This document shows, one piece after another, positions 54,769 through 64,000 of a stretch of DNA of 64,000 nt. The stretch is from Zoroaster sp. YZ-2022. Taxonomy: Eukaryota > Echinodermata > Asteroidea > Forcipulatida > Zoroasteridae. Both the position numbers and the translations under genes were made by a program. Positions within the stretch are counted from its first letter, which is position 1. Each line of letters opens with the position of its first letter. The DNA lies in the NCBI GenBank assembly GCA_029582265.1, contig CM055816.1:32690545-32754544 (forward strand). Direction: 5' to 3'. Under the pieces are notes generated by a model, which worked only from the letters and a program-made list of their open reading frames with translations, had not been told where the DNA came from and ran no database searches.

Positions 54769-55764
54769 TAGCGTGTCTAAAAAAAATGCAAACAAAATTT
54801 AACGGAATGCCAGACGTAGATAATATAGGTATGGTTTGAAAGATACACCTTTCCACTTTAAAATGAGACATCAAACGTCCAAATCTGATAATTTTTGACA
54901 GAGTTATGATTACTTTTCCAAGAGAGGTCAACTTGACGATGGGACCAAGTTTTTAAATGCAGTGATAATCGATTTTGTTCAGATGTGCAAGTGTTGCAAT
55001 GTGGATGAACTGTTGATGATTACATCCCTTCCCCCTCAACATGCCCTCCCTCTCGCTCGATACACAGGCGACATCGTCTCTCCATGTCTCCCATCGCTCT
55101 CCTAACAACATCTGGAGTCTGCCGCAGGACGTCAATCTCAGCTGTTATTCTGTCACGGAGAGTCTGCAGGTCCGGAGGGGGAGTCGTGTACACCTTGGAT
55201 TTCAAGTATCCCCAGAGGTAGAAATCAGACGGGGTGAGGTCTGGAGATCTCGGTGGCCATTCATGCACATAATTCAACGCTATGACACGGTCTCCAAACG
55301 CTTCATGAAGGCGGTCTCGGACAGCCAGTAGACGATGAGCCGGAGCGCCGTCTTGAGCCCACCACAGGCGCCTAAACACACCTCGCTAAACACTATCCGT
55401 CCTCATGCTAAAAATGTTTAGCATGTAAACATGTTTACAAACTGATAGCAAGAAAGTGTTTAGAATTGTGTTTACTCGCTAAACACATTTTTGTAGGCCA
55501 AGCAATTATCCACACAGAGGCAATATTAGGCTACCTTTGTCCCAATGCCTAAAATTGAAAACTTGGTCCCATCGTCAATTTGACCTCTCTTGGAAAAGTA
55601 CTCATAACTCTGTCAAAAATTATCAGATTTGGACGTTTGATGTCTCATATTAAAGTGGAAAGGTGTATCTTTCAAACCATACCTATATTATCTATGCTGG
55701 TTACTCATTCTACGTCTGGCATTCCGTTAAATTTTGTTTTCATTTTTTTTTGAGACACACTGTA
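54769..55764 (-). mobile_element. Mariner/Tc1-like element with ~180-bp inverted repeats
   Basis: The ends TAGCGTGTCTAAAAAAAATG and the mirror of CATTTTTTTTTGAGACACAC continue inward as long arms (54771-54953 and 55558-55762; AAATTTAACGGAATGCCAGA and CATCAAACGTCCAAATCTGA are shared). TA lies outside each end. Inside is a partial transposase (55020-55379), so the copy is shortened. Confidence 0.8.
55020..55379 (-). pseudogene. Mariner-like transposase, C-terminal part
   Basis: The minus frame has RLWWAQDGAPAHRLLAVRDR (second catalytic Asp in QDGAPAH), VIALNYVHEWPPRSPDLTPS and DFYLWGYLKSKVY (third catalytic Asp in SDF), then LQTLRDRITAEIDVLR. The N-terminal DNA-binding domain and first Asp are missing. 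It is open for 119 codons, so decay is mild. Confidence 0.85.
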
Positions 55765-56040
55765 TAGCGCCATTTCTTTTTTGTTGATGTTTTAGAAATG
55801 TTCTTACATACTGAAGCTTTTCAGTGCTACTAGGATATTAAGATTATAATCATTGATGTCAATTTTATTTATCCATAGTGTACACATCGTGGGAGCTGTC
55901 CAATATGAACACCCCAGTTTTTGCTGTGTAATCTTGTGTCTGCGTTGCTTTTGCAGTATTGTATATTTTGTTTACGATATCAAATCAAGTTCCATTACAT
56001 CATTATTCTATCCCAACTCTGCACTTCACTCCAGCAATTA

Positions 56041-56118
56041 CTAAACTTTTTCATTTCCGTCGATTGGCATCGTGACCTCATAAATGGTCTCCTCGTAGGC
56101 TTTGATGGATATACATTC
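56041..56118 (-). CDS. RTK gene 2: last coding exon (tyrosine tail)
   Basis: The acceptor TCTTTAG joins in phase 0 to ECISIKAYEETIYEVTMPID and GNEKV, then TAG at 56043-56041. Two tyrosines (AYEE, IYEV) could be docking sites after phosphorylation. The choice rests on a good acceptor, matching phase and a sensible tail length; a transcript is needed to confirm it. Confidence 0.65.
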   Translation of the reverse strand, partial: ECISIKAYEETIYEVTMPIDGNEKV

Positions 56119-56651
56119 CTAAAGACCAAGCAAATTAAAATAAAAAGAAAAGAGATAAGAAAATACAGCTCTACCAGAAATATTCATGACAGAAATAAAT
56201 GATTACAGTTTAACATAAAACTGAGTTGGTGTAAAGTTTGAACACGAGTCAGTTGTCCTGAAAAAATCCATCCAAAGTGCTTTAACCTTAGAAAATAAAA
56301 ATAATTTCACTAACTGCGACAGTTGATCCCATTTAACTTGATGGTGGTATCAAACATCCCTTGATATTCTTCTATCTGAAGCGCTATCACTTAAGTAAAA
56401 TTGGTGTAATCCCAACTGAATTTACGTCTTATCAATATTTCACGTTAAAATAATTGTGAAGCCAATGTCTGCCAATCAAACAAAATGTGCATGCACTTCA
56501 CTATTTTCTCGTAAACGACAAACATAATGTGCTGAAACTGGAACAATGTTCAATTTATAATCTTGATTCAGAAAGTATAATCATACTCGTAAAAGCAATT
56601 TTGTTAACAATGGTTTACCTTCCCTGTGAAATCTAATACTTAATATCATAC

Positions 56652-56751
56652 CTTTCCTTTCTGCATTAGGTTCTTCAGATCATTGCTGATTGTCTTAAAT
56701 GGTGGTCGACTCTCTGGGTCATCTTCCCAACACTGTAGCATCATCTGATAC
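56652..56751 (-). CDS. RTK gene 2: kinase alphaH-alphaI exon
   Basis: The acceptor AAATTCAAG and donor AAG|GTATGA border 100 bp encoding YQMMLQCWEDDPESRPPFKT and ISNDLKNLMQKGK. The CWxxDPxxRPxF signature closes the kinase domain. Phase 2 in, phase 0 out. Confidence 0.9.
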
Positions 56752-56883
56752 CTTGAATTTGCAATAAATACACTTAACTTATTCAAATGTAGAAATACAA
56801 ACAATTCCGAGGGCGAAAATCATATCAACAGTTTATTATCCCTGACACAAGAAATAAACCTGCAAACAGCAATACAATATACT

Positions 56884-57240
56884 ATTGGGCAAGCTCGGTG
56901 GTTAATGGGTTACGACGTCTATGCACCAGAGAAGTAGGAGGTTGTGGGTTCGAGTCCCGCCAGAAACGCTTGTGGATTAGTCGTTGAATTAATAAGGATC
57001 TAGCCTGTCTGTCGTCGTTGGGTAAGCCATGTTATCTAAAGGTTGAGACGTCTGCACTAGGTCAGGAGGTCGTGAATTCGAGATTTGTCAGAGTAACCTA
57101 TGGGTTAGTATTTGTTTTTATCTAGGGATCTAGCAGGCATGTCGTCATCAGGCAAGCTCGGTGGCCGAGAGGGTTAAGAGGTCTGCAATGGGTAAGCAGG
57201 AGGTCGATGTTTCGAGTCTGGACCGAGTCGCATGTGAATT
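56884..57240 (+). mobile_element. tRNA-derived SINE, three monomers in a row
   Basis: Monomers start with GGGCAAGCTCGGTGGTTAAT (56885), GGTAAGCCATGTTATCTAAA (57020) and GGCAAGCTCGGTGGCCGAGA (57152). Each ends in a B-box-like part (GTGGGTTCGAGTCC, GTGAATTCGAGA, ATGTTTCGAGTC). The linkers TAGGGATCTAGCAGGCATGT and CTGTCTGTCGTCGTTGG match the dimer at 33118-33350. All lie in the intron between the two C-terminal kinase exons of gene 2. Confidence 0.7.
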
Positions 57241-57257
57241 TTATTCCCGTCATCCAC

Positions 57258-57732
57258 TCGAAAACACTGATTATAATATACAGTGAGGGACGTAAACAGT
57301 TCTTTCAGACTGATTATAATATACAGTGAGGGACGTAAACAGTTCTTTCAGACTGATTATAATATACAGTGAGGGACGTAAACAGTTCTTTCAGACTGAT
57401 TATAATATACAGTGAGGGACGTAAACAGTTCTTTCAGACGGATTATAATATACAGTGACGGACGTAAACAGTTCTTTCAGACTGATTATAATACACAGTG
57501 AGGGACGTAAACAGTTCTTTCAGACTGATTATAATATACAGTGAGGGACGTAAACAGTTCTTTCAGACGGATTATAATATACAGTGACGGACGTAAACAG
57601 TTCTTTCAGACTGATTATAATACACAGTGAGGGACGTAAACAGTTCTTTCAGACTGATTATAATATACAGTGAGGGACGTAAACAGTTCTTTCAGACTGA
57701 TTATAATATACAGTGACGGACGTAAACAGTTC
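57258..57732. repeat. 43-bp satellite array, left part
   Basis: About 11 copies of the unit TTCTTTCAGACTGATTATAA plus TATACAGTGAGGGACGTAAA and CAG. Variants (ACTG/ACGG and GAGGG/GACGG) recur in a three-unit pattern. The array is split by the LTR at 57733-58565. Confidence 0.95.
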
Positions 57733-58565
57733 TGTGGCGGATTTACCAAATGCCCCGGACTGATTACTCCCCCGGTGGTCACCCCAAACAGTGTGGTATC
57801 CCTTCAAAGTGACCCAAGACCGGTGGTGCAGGCCCGTTTGGCGGAAATGTACCGCCTGATACACAGGACAATCAACTGTACCCTCTTTCCTCTTTACAAC
57901 TAGGGGACAATAGGACAGACAATTGACAGGACAACAGTACGAGTTATGCAATAATTAATTTCGATGTGTACTGGTTTATTAGGCAAGAATCAACTGCTTG
58001 AATCTCTTATAAATGATTAGTTCCCCTGTACCAGCATTATAAATACCCCAAATTATAGTAGCCTCTCGCGCACAGCTAGCTTAGCAAGCGCCTTGTATGT
58101 GTACCCTCACAGTTGTAGGCCAACTAGCTCCCCTCCTCTATGGCTAAGCCCTCCTGGTTTGGATCTTCCTTGTTTAGTAGCCTCCAAGCTACGACGAGTG
58201 CCTCCCCTAGAGCCTCAAGAAAAGATCACCCTTTCCTGAGTTGATGGACCAGAAACTAATCCCTAGTTCCCCCATGGCATCCCACCGTGGTCCCACTCTA
58301 GTGTCAAGACTACCCTGCAGTGGCAAACGCTCAATATGAGGTAACGCACACTTACTGTAGCCTCCTGTATACTCTGGGGCAAGCACTGTAACACGTCCGT
58401 CCCAGACAAGATCCAATCAGCAACTGTTCGCTCTGATCGCACGCGCACACGGCAAGCGCTGCGTACGGCACCAAATGCTGTACCGCCCTCCTTTGTTCAC
58501 AAATGGTTAGCAACTGCGCCCGCTTGCGCTCGCCTTGCACAAGCCATAGCTCCAATTGCGCCACA
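57733..58565. mobile_element. Solo LTR (833 bp) inside the satellite
   Basis: The element starts TGTGGCGG and ends GCGCCACA, the TG..CA ends of an LTR with inverted termini. GTTC flanks both sides (57729-57732 and 58566-58569). Removing it restores a perfect satellite unit. TATAAAT-like sequence near 58040 may be the LTR promoter. No internal retroelement genes, so it is a solo LTR left by recombination. Confidence 0.85.
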
Positions 58566-59147
58566 GTTCTTTCAGACTGATTATAATATACAGTGAGGGA
58601 CGTAAACAGTTCTTTCAGACTGATTATAATATACAGTGAGGGACGTAAACAGTTCTTTCAGACTGATTATAATATACAGTGAGGGACGTAAACAGTTCTT
58701 TCAGACTGATTATAATATACAGTGAGGGACGTAAACAGTTCTTTCAGACGGATTATAGGCTAATATACAGTGACGGACGTAAACAGTTCTTACAGACTGA
58801 TTATAATATACACTGAGGGACATAAACAGTTCTTTCAGACTGATTATAATATACAGTGACGGACGTAAACAGTTCTTTCAGACTGATTATAATATACAGT
58901 GAGGGACGTAAACAGTTCTTTCAGACGGATTATAATATACAGTGAGGGACGTAAACAGTTCTTTCAGACAGATTATAATATACAGTGACGGACGTAAACA
59001 GTTCTTTCAGACTGATTATAATATACAGTGACGGACGTAAACAGTTCTTTCAGACGGATTATAATATACAGTGACGGACGTAAACAGTTCTTTCAGACTG
59101 ATTATAATATACAGTGACGGACGTAAACAGTTCTTTCAGACGGATTA
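58566..59147. repeat. 43-bp satellite array, right part
   Basis: About 13 further units of the same satellite, including one with an inserted GCTA and one with a changed CACTGAGGGACATAAAC. It ends at GACGGATTAATATC. Confidence 0.95.
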
Positions 59148-59453
59148 ATATCTCATGATGATTTTTACTTGAACAACTTTAAACCAAGTTTTATTATTTT
59201 TGTTTATTAATATTTTTCCTTTACACATTATATGGTACTAGTATTTTGATGTTACTGGTCGATTGGGTAAAGTAGGGATGGGTGAATGAATTAATGGATT
59301 GATATTGAGGATGTACGGATAGTGATGGGATGGAAGTGGTTATTTTGATTGATGGTGGGATGGAGGGGTTTCAATACTGGAGGGAGCGATGAATATGTGG
59401 TGGATGGTTGATTTGGTAATGAGTCGCCATTCGGAGTAAATAAAATAACTTAC

Positions 59454-59550
59454 AATTCTTCTTGACAGTGTGGCGGTTTTGGCATACGGTATCCTGCCTG
59501 AAGATCATTGATCATATTCTTGGCACTCATAGCAGGGTATGGACGGGCAC
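59454..59550 (-). CDS. RTK gene 2: kinase C-lobe exon
   Basis: The acceptor TTATTTGTAG and donor ATT|GTAAGT border 97 bp encoding ARPYPAMSAKNMINDLQAGY and RMPKPPHCQEE. Phase 1 in, 2 out. Same length and phases as gene 1's exon 26361-26457. Confidence 0.9.
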
Positions 59551-60165
59551 CTACAAATAACGATATAATCGTTAGATGTCATCATTGGGCACGCTCGTTG
59601 GTTAAGCATCCGTCCAGTTTCGACAATCTTGGTATGATTTTCCTATTTTGTATGTGCTAAATGTGTAATGGTTTTGTCTTGGTTGTATACATAATACGTT
59701 AAGGCTGAGGGACGAAGGTTGTGTTAGTTTCAAACTTAATTGTGTTATTTTTGCAAAAGCCACTTTTAAAATATTTGTTTATTAAGGTATTTTGTTTAGG
59801 TACCATTGTGCCCATATATTACCCGCCTTCTGAACCACTGGTGGAGGTACAGGCTTCGAGTATAAGTCTTGCTGTTATATTGTTGGCTGTATTATGGGTG
59901 CCTACTGCGCCTGAAAATCCACCTCTCCGAAAACAAAATTAAAAAAAACCCACAAGAACAAAATCCACACTACTAAAAATTAATACAATTGTTAACGGAC
60001 CACTTTTGTCTTTCTGGATTTGTATTTAATTTAATAGTTTTTATTTGATTCACTCTGTATTAATTTGTTTGTTTTCTGAAGGAAAACAGTCCGTGCAATT
60101 TGTTGGAAAATGACAAGGGGGCACACGGCTCTATGAACTACAATGAGCCAGAGTGGTATCCTCAC

Positions 60166-60277
60166 CAAGGGTAACAATTTCCCACAGAAGTACTCCGTAA
60201 GACCATACGTCACTCTCTGTTGTGTACACGTCATCAAGTATTGACTCCAGTGCCATCCAGCGTAGGGGCAACCGACC
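60166..60277 (-). CDS. RTK gene 2: activation-segment end and alphaF exon
   Basis: The acceptor CTTCACACAG and donor CTTG|GTGAGG border 112 bp encoding [20 protein letters not shown] and [28 protein letters not shown] is the tyrosine-kinase form of the APE segment; DVWSYG is invariant. Gene 1 lacks this exon. Confidence 0.92.
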
Positions 60278-60316
60278 CTGTGTGAAGTTTAGTTGGTTAA
60301 AACAAAGCATTATTAC

Positions 60317-60317
60317 T

Positions 60318-60359
<42 letters not shown>

Positions 60360-60590
60360 GTAGACGACGACGACTATAGCGCACGTATCCACCAACTGAG
60401 TGGTGCTCAAGCCGCATTATATTATTACCCCTGCTCATAAGGCTCATAAATCATTCCTGAAACCATCTCAGTGTCTTGCTCAAGGACACAAGTGTCACGG
60501 CCGGGATTCGAACCCACATTCTGCTGCTAACACCAGAACTTGAGTCCAGTAAGCTAGACCGCTCGGCCACGACACTCCAATCAGTGGATG
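60317..60590 (-). mobile_element. tRNA-Leu-like SINE with trinucleotide tail
   Basis: On the minus strand, GTGTCGTGGCCGAGCGGTCT starts a tRNA-Leu-like head with a CAA anticodon position and a long variable arm, and GTGGGTTCGAATCCCGGCC is the B box. The body has TTGTGTCCTTGAGCAAGACA, a motif seen in several SINE families of fish and marine invertebrates. The tail ends in (TAC)n at 60319-60360. It lies in an intron of gene 2. Confidence 0.75.
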
Positions 60591-61007
60591 ATTTAATGTT
60601 GGATATATAAAAAGCCGCTTTTTCTGAGTGATTCCCCGACTATCGCTTTCCATGGTTAGAATCATCACTTCGTGATCATCGTGATCCCCGACTACACGAC
60701 ATGAATTGATTTCATGGCTTCAGACTTCTATAAAAAGCTTAATTGGTAGAGCAGTGGTATGACCGTGGGTAGGCTTAAATTTGACCTTTGGGTCACGAAG
60801 CAGGTAGAAATAAAACAATTATATTACATTATATCAATCAAACAGCACGGATTATCATGGTTAAACATGTACACGACATTTGCTATGTCAGTCAAGCACT
60901 TGGCTTTATAGCAGGTGGTGTGACCGAGTTTTTAGCATTGATAAGAGTAAGCAGGGCTTAGGACAATAACACAAGATTAGTATCTTCCTCAATATTAAAG
61001 TTTTTAC

Positions 61008-61130
61008 CTCTGACCCTCTTTCATACACTCGGACGTTAAAAACGTCTCGAGCGAGTCCGAAATCAGACACCTTACAAGTCATGTCTTCAGCCACAAGTAC
61101 ATTACGGGCAGCCAGGTCTCTATGGATACA
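61008..61130 (-). CDS. RTK gene 2: catalytic loop and DFG exon
   Basis: The acceptor TTGTTCTACAG and donor GAG|GTAAAA border 123 bp encoding [20 protein letters not shown] and [28 protein letters not shown] is the tyrosine-kinase catalytic loop and DFG binds magnesium; the activation loop has one tyrosine (VYERG). Phase 0-0. All residues for catalysis are present. Confidence 0.95.
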
Positions 61131-61929
61131 CTGTAGAACAAATGTGTAGATACGTGGGTTATAAAAGAGATTTGGAAACGTTCATTAATTTCAATCCTCT
61201 TGTTTTCAAGAAATATATCATAAAACTATCCTGTGAAAGTTTCATTCACAATTGATTTGTAATGATTTTATGTTTTTAAATAGTTGCCGGTAAAGAATAA
61301 TTTCTCAGGATGATTCCAACATGGTCCTAGTTTTACATTAAACTTACTTCGTGTAAAATGTATGCTGATGGCAACAATATTCCTTGAGATATATCTGTCT
61401 GAGATGTTATCACTTTAGTTACATTATTAAAACCGTTCCCCAACTTGTCTTTTGTGGAAAACAATTCCATGTTTAAAATATGCTAAAACTTTAATTAGCC
61501 AAAACTTATACAGATCGTTGTTTAATGTGTGTATTCGAAGGAAGTAAGAACCGGTGTACATTTAGGAGCTGTTCAGACAATATTTCCAATGCCTTAAATT
61601 TGCAATATCTTTTTAGACATCTCACTTAAGGATTATATCATAATTATATACATATTTATGACAAACAAAACTGCATGCTCCATAGCCAACTAATCCATAG
61701 ACACCTATCATGCTGTGGGCGCCATCTTGGTCAGATTCCCTGTATACTCAAGTACGATCATAGCACCGAATATCAATACATACAAGGGGCCAGCCTATTT
61801 TTCCTGTTGACATCAGTGTGGTCACATGCATGTGTACATGAGGAAAACATTTCAGTTGCAGCTTGATTAAAGGTCCATTACGTAACCTTGCTGGTGGACG
61901 CATTGCCAAGAGACAAAAGCTAGCTTTAC

Positions 61930-62117
61930 CTGTTGAGACGATATAAACGTCATTCCATCGGCCACATCCTTGGCGAACTTCATGAGATCTCGTGATGTGA
62001 GTGACTTACTGATACCATGTAGGTTACCGTATATCCGCCCACCCTTACTGCGACTGTCTTTAAGAAGGTCTTTAAGATTACCTCTTGATAGGTACTCTAC
62101 GATGATGTATAGTGGGT
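61930..62117 (-). CDS. RTK gene 2: kinase hinge exon
   Basis: The acceptor TCTTCCATTAG and donor CAG|GTAAAG border 188 bp encoding DPLYIIVEYLSRGNLKDLLK, an insert (DSRSKGGRIYGNLHG) and FAKDVADGMTFISSQQ. Phase 1 in, 0 out. The first nine or so codons and the intron upstream are duplicated at 63726-64000. Confidence 0.92.
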
Positions 62118-62543
62118 CTAATGGAAGAGATGATGATCTATTATTTTCCTTGTGATCATAGACCACAATCATGCACACACAAGCCGATTTACTTACAAAA
62201 TACCAAAATAAAGGTTTTGTTCTGAAGACATCACCTCAGAATATTTAAGATGCACTCCTAATCTAAAGTGTTGAATCCTCATTTTATGAGTTCGGTCATT
62301 GACAACTCTATATCAGGTTAAATTTAGCTTTTCACTTTTAAGTGTTGAAATAACATTGATAAAGTCAGACTTGACTCCGTGTTAGTTCAACTTTATCTTT
62401 GAATATGAATTTAACTTTATAAAGAGTTGTCACTCTTTGTGTGGGATATTGGTTGAACATGAGTGATTAGATAAATTGTGTCATTAATTTGTTGACTGGC
62501 CACCCCGCCAGTCTCTGATACAAAGTAGGCCCACACTTTTTAC

Positions 62544-62654
62544 CTTGTTCAACACACGAGCCGAGGAGTCTGACAACGTTGCAGTGATCGGGCAGTTTCT
62601 TCATCAAATCCAACTCTCGGATCATGTCATCTTTTTCGCCTGGACCCGCCCCCT
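62544..62654 (-). CDS. RTK gene 2: alphaC-helix exon
   Basis: 111 bp between TTCATAG and CAAG|GTAAAA encode GAGPGEKDDMIRELDLMKKL and PDHCNVVRLLGSCVEQ. IRELDLMKKL carries the alphaC Glu that pairs with the Lys of VAVK. Phase 1-1. Confidence 0.92.
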
Positions 62655-62996
62655 CTATGAATAGACATTAAAATCAAATTACACAGTTTACATAAACTTG
62701 TATATGGAAGGCACTTGGTAAAGTTGATAACTCATAGCGACCACTGGGCATGTTGTAAATATTGTGTTTGTGTGAATACTGTGATCTTCATTTTATTCTT
62801 TCGCATAACCGCAATTTGCAATCAACAAATGTATGAATGATAATAAAAAACATTTAGGAAGGTTTACATTTTTAAGAATCATGAGGGGAAAAACTGATGA
62901 AAAAGTGTTTGTATATCGCATTTATGAATAGAGAGTGGGAATACCTCAAACATTCCATTCTACGTTTATATTATCTTTAACGAAACTAATTCCCAC

Positions 62997-63203
62997 CTTT
63001 GAGCGTTTTAACGGCTACCAATGTGACCTTTGACCTCTCTATGATTCCCTTGGCTTCAGCTAGGAGAACCTGACCGAAGGCACCGTGTCCAAGCTCCTTC
63101 TCAATGCGCAGCCGATCTCGAGGAAAAGCCTTGTGTGCGTTGGGTAAATTAGCATATGTCGCGCTTTCTTGATCCTGATTGATTGGTTGTAGGATAGTCA
63201 TTT
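62997..63203 (-). CDS. RTK gene 2: juxtamembrane and P-loop exon
   Basis: The acceptor ACCATTTCAG and donor AAAG|GTGGGA border 207 bp. It encodes [20 protein letters not shown], then [20 protein letters not shown] (a full GxGxFGxV loop) and [16 protein letters not shown] is a possible juxtamembrane phosphotyrosine site. The exon starts in phase 1, so receptor exons must lie beyond position 64000. With the seven exons to its left it forms about 338 codons. Confidence 0.92.
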
Positions 63204-63317
63204 CTGAAATGGTAAACGTATAACATGTTTAAACATATTAATACAAATTATTGATTGTACTTCAAGGTATAAAATATGGTTGAATGAATGATTGTTTTAA
63301 CATTATATGTTTGTTTT

Positions 63318-63538
63318 CAAGGTGGGACCCCACGTTGAGTTCTGGATCCACCCTCAAGTATACCTTTGTAAGATGCTGTTTGTAAATGTTCTTACTTAAT
63401 TAGAATCTAGAGATAATTATGTACAGAATCCTGCGGAAGTTTTAGCTTATTTCGTAGTGTCGTTACATAATATGAGTTAATGTGTCTCCAAAATAAAACA
63501 ATTTAATCACCAAATTAATTCATGAGGGGTCCCACCAA
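63318..63538. mobile_element. Short TIR element
   Basis: GGTGGGACCCC (from about 63320) is mirrored by GGGGTCCCACC (to 63538) across about 220 bp of AT-rich sequence. No clear target duplication, so this is a tentative MITE. Confidence 0.45.
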
Positions 63539-63627
63539 AAACAACTTGTTTGCACATGTTTATTGTAAAACAATGCTTCTGACGAATATTTGGAAATATA
63601 TTTAATTTTAAAGCATTTGTTTTGTAG

Positions 63628-63727
63628 TAATACTAATACTAATACTAATACTAATACTAATACTAATACTAATACTAATACTAATACTAATACTAATACT
63701 AATACTAATACTAATACTAATACTAAT
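63628..63727. repeat. (TACTAA)n hexamer repeat
   Basis: About 16 perfect units directly abut the duplicated kinase-exon piece at 63726. Because the repeat is perfect it is recent. Confidence 0.95.
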
Positions 63728-64000
63728 AGGTACTCTACGATGATGTATAGTGGGTCTAATGGAAGAGATGATGATCTATTATTTTCCTTGTGATCATAGA
63801 CCACAATCATGCACACACAAGCCGATTTACTTACAAAATACCAAAATAAAGGTTTTGTTCTGAAGACATCACCTCAGAATATTTAAGATGCACTCCTAAT
63901 CTAAAATGTTGAATCCTCATTTTATGAGTTCGGTCATTGACAACTCTATATCAGGTTAAATTTAGCTTTTCACTTTTAAGTGTTGAATTAACATTGATAA
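63726..64000 (-). pseudogene. Duplicated piece of the RTK hinge exon and its intron
   Basis: From ATAGGTACTCTACGATGATG on, this matches 62088-62362 with only two or three differences seen. It holds the exon start (DPLYIIVEYL) and the intron upstream, then continues past the window edge. The exon is cut at the hexamer repeat, so it cannot be spliced as a normal kinase exon. Confidence 0.9.

Noticed and set aside
58207..58564. Minus-strand frames of 60-70 codons in the LTR
   Set aside because: They lie wholly within the solo LTR and resemble no retroelement protein.
57258..59147. Possible CRISPR-like array
   Set aside because: Units abut each other without unique spacers, and the host is an animal.
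60483..60578. Functional tRNA-Leu gene
   Set aside because: The tRNA-like part is joined to a SINE body and trinucleotide tail in an intron.
63520..63816. Frames with Leu-Val or Asn-Thr repeats
   Set aside because: They come from the (TACTAA)n hexamer and a cut kinase exon, not from a gene.

Overview
This is animal nuclear DNA, most likely from a marine invertebrate. The genes are split by introns with GT..AG borders. One block encodes a receptor tyrosine kinase (RTK) with LDLa, EGF-like, membrane and kinase exons. The rest is AT-rich and dominated by transposons: tRNA-derived SINEs, LINE, Penelope-like, hAT, piggyBac, mariner-like and Polinton-like remains. I cannot name the species from sequence alone.

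Region 1 (1 to about 10.5 kb) is the inside and right part of a decayed Polinton/Maverick-type (adintovirus-like) element. It has compact genes on both strands, short AT-rich promoters and no introns. On the left (minus strand) are an integrase tail, two small membrane proteins, a split packaging ATPase and a broken capsid-like gene. On the plus strand are a small hydrophobic protein and a long coiled-coil protein. A 471-codon virion-like membrane protein (minus) carries a single internal TGA. Then come a penton-like gene, two paralogous small genes and a membrane/coiled-coil gene (plus), and a zinc-ribbon gene and one further gene (minus). Almost every gene carries a frameshift or stop, many beside A/T runs. 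A 300-bp palindromic tRNA-derived element sits inside the coiled-coil gene with a 12-bp target duplication. No DNA polymerase B or protease gene is visible; the element continues past the left edge.

Region 2 (10.5 to 26.2 kb) is a transposon pile-up. It holds a piggyBac 3' half, a minus-strand LINE, a Penelope-like RT fragment, another LINE fragment, a tandem ~770-bp unit whose second copy is split by about 9.1 kb of insertions, a 4.7-kb TIR element, and an M-A-A-M-A-M array built from a 478-bp TIR element (M) and a ~975-bp unit (A).

Region 3 (26.3 to 46.4 kb, minus strand) holds RTK gene 1: several copies of an LDLa exon, two EGF exons, a transmembrane exon and four kinase exons. I could not find the exons for the catalytic loop/DFG motif or the next segment, and the third glycine of the nucleotide loop is alanine, so this copy is probably dead or a pseudokinase. 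A hAT element with a nested Penelope fragment, a LINE, several MITEs and a nested chromo-like gene lie in its introns.

Region 4 (46.4 to 56 kb) shows no recognisable host gene, only repeats and a mariner-like element with long TIRs.

Region 5 (56.0 to 64 kb, minus strand) holds RTK gene 2. Eight exons in perfect phase encode an apparently complete kinase domain and a short tail with two tyrosines; its receptor part lies beyond the right edge. Its introns carry a 43-bp satellite with a solo LTR inside, SINEs, and at the right edge a duplicated piece of a kinase exon next to a hexamer repeat. Genes 1 and 2 share intron positions and phases, so they are tandem paralogues.
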